Of a stretch of 41,595 bases of DNA, positions 37,926 to 41,595 are shown in pieces (the first letter of the stretch is position 1; each line of letters starts with the position of its first letter). Position numbers and translations under genes: made by a program. Origin of the DNA: Gammaproteobacteria bacterium (GTDB lineage Bacteria; Pseudomonadota; Gammaproteobacteria; Steroidobacterales; Rariloculaceae). A model generated the notes under the pieces. It saw only the letters and a list, made by a program, of their open reading frames with translations, did no database searches and was not told the DNA's origin. Where the stretch lies: NCBI GenBank assembly GCA_017577365.1, contig PKRJ01000031.1, positions 1 to 41,595 of the forward strand, read 5' to 3'.

Positions 37926-38624
37926 ATGGCAGGGGAGGTCAAGCGTCTTTCATCCCTCGTGGCATGGCTGATCGCGCTTCAGATCTTCGCGATCGTCGCG
38001 ACCTCCGCCGGCGGGCTCTATCTGTACAGAGACCTCGAACGGCGAATCGCCTCGGTCGCCGCGCGGTCGGGAAGCGAGCCTTCCGAGCGAGTCGCGGGAT
38101 GGCAAGTGCTCGTGCGCGGGCACAGTCCCGTGCTCGGCAACCCGGATGCACGGGTGACCATCATCGAGTTCAGCGACTTCCAGTGCCCGTTCTGCAAGCA
38201 GTTCGCGGCGACGACGCGGCGCGAGCTCGTGGCGGAGCATGGAGACGACCTCCGCTTCGTGTTCAAGCACTTCCCGATCGAGCGGCTTCACGCGGAGGCT
38301 GTGGCCGCTGCTGTCGCCGCGCAGTGCGCGGCTCGGCTGGGGCGCTTCTGGGAAGCCTACGAAAGGTTTTTCGAGGATCCGGCAAATCTTCACACCGACG
38401 CTTTGCGGGCGTTCGGGGAGGAGCTCGGTCTCGGCGCGGGTTACGCAGAGTGCGTCTCCGAGGCGCAGACTCGCGAGGAGGTCGAGCTGGACATCGAGGA
38501 CGGCCTGAGCATCGGCGTGCAGGGAACGCCCACGTTCGTCATCAACGGTCGTCTCGTCGTCGGCGCCCGACCGTCCACGATCCGAGAAGCCGTTTCAGCG
38601 GCCCTGGCCGAAAGGGCTCCGTGA
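37926..38624 (+). CDS. Membrane-anchored DsbA-family thiol:disulfide oxidoreductase
   Basis: A 232-residue protein. A single N-terminal helix (about 9-34) anchors a periplasmic thioredoxin-like domain. The redox motif CPFC is at 87-90 in EFSDFQCPFCKQFA; FVFKHFPI follows; the cis-proline loop is IGVQGTPTFVINGRLVVGAR. The domain has the DsbA helical insertion. It resembles BdbD/DsbA-like oxidases acting on exported proteins. GGGGAG ribosome site precedes the ATG by eight bases. Beside the six-cysteine exported protein, a dedicated oxidase role is plausible but not shown. Confidence 0.88.
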   Translation: MAGEVKRLSSLVAWLIALQIFAIVATSAGGLYLYRDLERRIASVAARSGSEPSERVAGWQVLVRGHSPVLGNPDARVTIIEFSDFQCPFCKQFAATTRRELVAEHGDDLRFVFKHFPIERLHAEAVAAAVAAQCAARLGRFWEAYERFFEDPANLHTDALRAFGEELGLGAGYAECVSEAQTREEVELDIEDGLSIGVQGTPTFVINGRLVVGARPSTIREAVSAALAERAP

Positions 38625-38636
38625 CCCTGTTACGAG

Positions 38637-38921
38637 CTACTTTTCTCCCGGCTTGAAGACGGCCACGCTGACGATCGCGAGGAACAGCGCGAGCTGACCG
38701 AGCAGGCCGATCCGGATCGCGCGACGGTGTGCTGCGAACTCCTCGTGCGCCGAAGGGGAATTCTCGAGGAGGGCGAGCGCATCCAGCATGTGCTGTTCGA
38801 GGAAGAGCATCCCGAACAGAACGCCGCCGATGGTCATGAGCAGCTTCGCGAGAATCCAGCGGCGTTTGAACAGGACTTTCAGCGGCCGTGCTTGTCTGAT
38901 CGAGAGACGCTTCACCGGCAT
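38637..38921 (-). CDS. Small two-helix membrane protein, function unknown
   Basis: A 94-residue protein with a basic N-terminus (PVKRLSIRQARPLKVLFKRR) and two membrane segments at about 25-42 and 72-89, joined by a short region with charged and His residues. The RRWILAKLLMTIGGVLFGMLFL pattern resembles the second half of DUF2269-type four-helix membrane proteins, so it could be a truncated relative; a strong GAGGAGGA site in front of the ATG argues it is expressed. Converges on the DsbA-like gene with 12 bases between. Confidence 0.6.
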   Translation of the reverse strand: MPVKRLSIRQARPLKVLFKRRWILAKLLMTIGGVLFGMLFLEQHMLDALALLENSPSAHEEFAAHRRAIRIGLLGQLALFLAIVSVAVFKPGEK

Positions 38922-39135
38922 CCGTGCTGATCCTCCTCGTGAGTGACGATGTAAAGCGGCTCCCGCCTTCTTCTTGTCGGGGTCGCGGCCTAGCTTTCCT
39001 CATGCGAAGCAGCTCTGCGAGGTTAGTGAAGCGTCGTGGTACGTCAAGTCTTGTCCCGCGACTCGTGCTCTCGATTCTTCCTGCTCGGCGCACTGCCGGG
39101 CCGAGCGGCCAGGACGGGCGCCGTGCGTTTGGTTC

Positions 39136-39141
39136 TATACT
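39136..39141 (+). promoter_or_regulatory. Candidate -10 box for the YtfG-like gene
   Basis: TATACT (5 of 6), predicted +1 near 39148. The -35 is not convincing. The surrounding 253-base gap also contains a GCTCGGC/GCCGAGC hairpin at 39083-39106 and no gene. Confidence 0.4.
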
Positions 39142-39174
39142 GGCGACCTTTTCGTTCGACACAGGAGGGGGCGT

Positions 39175-40059
39175 ATGGCCGACTTTCTGCATTCGAAGCT
39201 GGTCGTCACGGGCGCGAGCGGACACCTCGGCCGTCGCGTCGTGGAGCTGCTGGTGGAGAAGGGCGCGACCCGGCTCGTCGCCGCGACGCGTACGCCGGAG
39301 AAGCTCGCTGGTCTGTCCGGGGTCGAGCTGCGGAAAGCCGATTTCAGCGATCCCGCTTCGCTCGACGCCGCGTTCGCGGGCGCCGACCGCGTGCTCGTGA
39401 TCTCGACGGACCGCATCGACGTGCCGGGCCTGCGCATTCAGCAACACAAGGCCGCGGTGGAAGCCGCGAAACGAGCGGGCGTCAAGCGGATTCTCTACAC
39501 CTCGATGCTCAATCCGGACCGCTCGCACATTCCGTTCGCGCCGGATCATCTCGAGACGGAGCGGGCGATCGAGCAGAGCGGGCTCGAGTTCACGATTCTG
39601 CGCGTGAGCTGGTACGCCGAGAATCTGCCGAGCTCGCTGGCCGCGCCGCTCGCGACCGGCAAGTGGTTTACGTCGGCCGGCAACGGCCGGATCTCCTATG
39701 TGGCGCGCGAGGACGTCGCCCGGGCGGCGGCTGCCGCGCTCGCCACGTCGGGCGGGGCGAACGAGCGCCTCGACATCACCGGGCCGGAGCTGCTCACCGT
39801 TCCCGAGATCGCGAAGATCGCGTCCGAGGTCACCGGTAAGCCGATCGAGGTCGTGAACGTCTCGGACGAGGAGCTCGAGAAGGGGCTAGCCGCGGCGGGT
39901 CTGCCGCCGTTCGTGATCCCGCTCGTCGTCGGCACGGATCGGAACATCCGCGCGGGCTACTTCGACGTCGAGAGCGATGCCGTGCAGCGTCTGACGGGCA
40001 AGCCGCCGCAGTCCGTCCGCGAGTTTCTCATCGCGAACCGCGCGGCGCTCGGGGCGTGA
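39175..40059 (+). CDS. NAD(P)-dependent oxidoreductase, YtfG/QOR2-like (NmrA-type atypical SDR)
   Basis: A 294-residue atypical SDR. The NADPH motif VTGASGHLGRRVVELLVEKG lies at about 10-29; RKADFSDPASLDAAFAGADR, LVISTD, and KRILYTSMLNPDRSHIPFAP align with E. coli YtfG, as do HLETERAIEQSGLEFTILR and GNGRISYVAREDVA. YtfG is an NADPH:quinone oxidoreductase; other relatives act as redox sensors. AGGAGGGG seven bases before the ATG fixes the start. Ends 95 bases before a convergent receptor gene, with a perfect hairpin between. Confidence 0.86.
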   Translation: MADFLHSKLVVTGASGHLGRRVVELLVEKGATRLVAATRTPEKLAGLSGVELRKADFSDPASLDAAFAGADRVLVISTDRIDVPGLRIQQHKAAVEAAKRAGVKRILYTSMLNPDRSHIPFAPDHLETERAIEQSGLEFTILRVSWYAENLPSSLAAPLATGKWFTSAGNGRISYVAREDVARAAAAALATSGGANERLDITGPELLTVPEIAKIASEVTGKPIEVVNVSDEELEKGLAAAGLPPFVIPLVVGTDRNIRAGYFDVESDAVQRLTGKPPQSVREFLIANRAALGA

Positions 40060-40072
40060 CGTCCGCCCGAAA

Positions 40073-40097
40073 GCTGCGGGCCCCGGGGGCCCGCAGC
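40073..40097. terminator. Perfect GC-rich hairpin between convergent genes
   Basis: GCTGCGGGCCCC (40073-40084) and GGGGCCCGCAGC (40086-40097) form a near-perfect palindrome; the practical stem is about ten pairs with a five-base loop. No T-run. Located between the YtfG-like gene and the receptor. Confidence 0.6.
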
Positions 40098-40154
40098 GGC
40101 ATCCTCGAGCTCGCGATAACCGCGCCGCTGCGGCAGCACGCGGCAACCGCTCGG

Positions 40155-41595
40155 CTAGAACCGCAAGCTCAGGCGCATCCCGTAGGTGCGCGGCGGGCGC
40201 ATTTGGTTGTACACCGTGCCCGACTTCGCCGGGCTCTGCAGCGAGTTCGAGAACACGAGCTCGTCTTCGATGTTGTTCACGAAAGCCGTCAGCGCGAGTC
40301 CGCCTCCTTCGCTTTCGTAGGTCAGGCGGAGATTCGACATCGTGTAGGACTCTTGTTTCCCGAGGTCCAAGAACTCCATCGATAGATAACGCGAAGACTC
40401 GATTCGCGAATCGATGCCCAGGATCAGGCGGCCGCGGTCCAGCTCGAACCCGTGCTCGTATCCGACGTTGATCGTCCACTCCGGCGCGTTCACGAGGGAC
40501 CGCCCCGAGCAGTCGACGTCGTAGATCCGTGCGGCCGGCGTCGTGCCGGTTAGATCGGTGAGCGTCGCGGGGCATCCGACGACGGGCGGCGCTCCAGTCG
40601 GCGAATAGGCTTGATAGCGCAGCTCGTCGTAGCTCGTGTTGAGGTACTGCAGATTCAAAGAGAACAGCCCGCTACGACCTGCGAGCCACAGCAGCTCCGT
40701 CTCCACTCCGTAGATCGTGGCCTGACCGGCGTTCTCGGTCATGAAGACCGGACCGAAGATCGGTCCCGTGGGCGTTTGCGCGACCTGGACGGGGCCGAGA
40801 TGGGCGATGTGCTGATCCTCGTAATCCCAGTAGAAGGCCTCGAGATTGAGCTGCAAGGTGTTCCCGAGGAACCGGTTCTTCGAGCCGATCGTGTAGGCCG
40901 TCAACGTCTCGGGGTCCGAGTAGTTCCGACCGGTAGCCGAATAGAGAATCCCCGACTTGAAGCCCGTCGCGACCGATGCGTAGAGCAACGACTGCTCGGC
41001 GACGTCCAGCTCGATACCGACCTTCCAGGTGGTCTTGTCGAAATCCACGTCCGAAACGGGATTGGACGGTATGACGACGATGATCGGCGTGAAGTCCGGC
41101 GGACCCGGCGGCACGAAACCGGTGAACGGACGGGTCTCCGCGTACGTCTGCTGCTTTTTCTCGTCCTTCGTATAGCGCAGTCCGGCGGTGAGCCGGAAGG
41201 TGTCGGTGATGGAGTAGGTGGCCTGGCCGAAGGCCGCGTAACTCGTGGTATCGAGATCGGACTGGATCAGCGTGCCGTTGCTCGCTTGGTCGAAGAACTG
41301 GTCGGCCGTGATGTTCTCGTTGAAGTAATAAAGGCCGGTGACCCAGTTCCACGTGTCCGAGGAATTCGCCAAGCGCACTTCGAACGACGACTGCTCCGAG
41401 AGCTCGAGCACGTCGATCAGGAAACTCGACGAGTACGATACGAAGTCGAGATCGGTCTTCCTGTAGGCCGGCACGACGGTAAGCGTTGCCGGTCCGACAT
41501 CGGCGTCCAAGGTCGCGTGGATCCGGAGGTCTGGGTGTTCTGGAAACCGGCGTCCCCGGGGAGGGACTGGGGGCAGGGGGGCGTCCGGTCGCCGG
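40155..41595 (-). CDS. TonB-dependent receptor, C-terminal beta-barrel part (5' end outside window)
   Basis: The frame is open to the window edge, so this is the 3' two-thirds or less of a gene (about 480 residues seen). The pattern is that of TonB-dependent outer membrane receptors of the type common in oligotrophic gammaproteobacteria: VVPAYRKTDLDF, LANSSDTWNWVTGLYYFNEN, YAAFGQATYSITDTFRLTAG, YASVATGFKSG, IYGVETELLWL, VNAPEWTINVGYEHGFELDR, AFVNNIEDELVF and the terminal aromatic GMRLSLRF. The plug domain and TonB box are not visible. The last 85 bases encode an odd Pro/Arg-rich stretch that may be contig-end noise. Substrate unknown. Confidence 0.85.
   Translation of the reverse strand, partial: RRPDAPLPPVPPRGRRFPEHPDLRIHATLDADVGPATLTVVPAYRKTDLDFVSYSSSFLIDVLELSEQSSFEVRLANSSDTWNWVTGLYYFNENITADQFFDQASNGTLIQSDLDTTSYAAFGQATYSITDTFRLTAGLRYTKDEKKQQTYAETRPFTGFVPPGPPDFTPIIVVIPSNPVSDVDFDKTTWKVGIELDVAEQSLLYASVATGFKSGILYSATGRNYSDPETLTAYTIGSKNRFLGNTLQLNLEAFYWDYEDQHIAHLGPVQVAQTPTGPIFGPVFMTENAGQATIYGVETELLWLAGRSGLFSLNLQYLNTSYDELRYQAYSPTGAPPVVGCPATLTDLTGTTPAARIYDVDCSGRSLVNAPEWTINVGYEHGFELDRGRLILGIDSRIESSRYLSMEFLDLGKQESYTMSNLRLTYESEGGGLALTAFVNNIEDELVFSNSLQSPAKSGTVYNQMRPPRTYGMRLSLRF

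Overview
This is a GC-rich stretch of bacterial chromosome. Gene content and order point to a gammaproteobacterium. The runs mtaD-ubiG-mupP-yciK / gyrA-serC-serA-pheA-aroA-cmk-rpsA-ihfB and infC-rpmI-rplT-pheS-pheT-ihfA-merR-tRNA-Pro match the Pseudomonas/Xanthomonas-type layout. A standalone class II-type aroA, a serA-like gene between serC and pheA, and a TonB-dependent receptor at the edge suggest a lineage outside Pseudomonas itself, but the exact group cannot be fixed from sequence alone. Nothing looks like a prophage, insertion sequence, CRISPR array or integron.

Layout. 1-363 is the 3' end of a lower-GC DUF6502-type gene. 385-2359 (minus) is yciB-yciI-bolA-parvulin lipoprotein. 2486-6749 (plus) is yciO, a site-2 protease, scpA, scpB and rluB. 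6825-10389 (minus) is mtaD-ubiG-mupP-yciK, transcribed away from gyrA. 10706-23897 (plus) is a long housekeeping run: gyrA, serine/aromatic amino acid genes, cmk-rpsA-ihfB, lapA-lapB, a ComEA-like protein and galU. 24056-29000 holds a LigK/RraA-type aldolase, tRNA-Asn, uvrB, tRNA-Val, an FKBP lipoprotein and a dehalogenase-like HAD protein. 29036-34559 is the infC to ihfA translation operon, ending in a MerR regulator and tRNA-Pro. From 34.6 kb on the region is accessory: an SGNH hydrolase, a doubled DUF1428 protein, a VOC protein, a tiny exported six-cysteine protein divergent from a membrane-anchored DsbA-like oxidoreductase, a two-helix membrane protein, a YtfG-like reductase and a truncated TonB-dependent receptor.

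How genes work together. serC/serA feed serine synthesis; aroA/pheA make chorismate and phenylpyruvate. scpA/scpB make the SMC condensin partners. lapA/lapB control LPS assembly. mtaD can remove the S-adenosylhomocysteine made by UbiG; mupP belongs to cell-wall sugar recycling. infC, rpmI, rplT, pheS, pheT and ihfA form the classic translation/IHF operon, while ihfB lies beside rpsA.

Most notable: infC starts at ATA behind a perfect Shine-Dalgarno, and its leader carries a hairpin nearly identical to helix 45 at the 3' end of small-subunit rRNA. Other points are two genes whose -10 boxes place the predicted +1 exactly on the ATG (leaderless mRNAs), GyrA with Ala at quinolone position 83, class II EPSP synthase motifs, a roughly 75-residue Asp/Glu tail on ScpB, a tandem DUF1428 protein, the twin-CX3C peptide/DsbA pair, short AT-rich islands inside GC-rich genes, and intergenic hairpins that mostly lack U-tracts.
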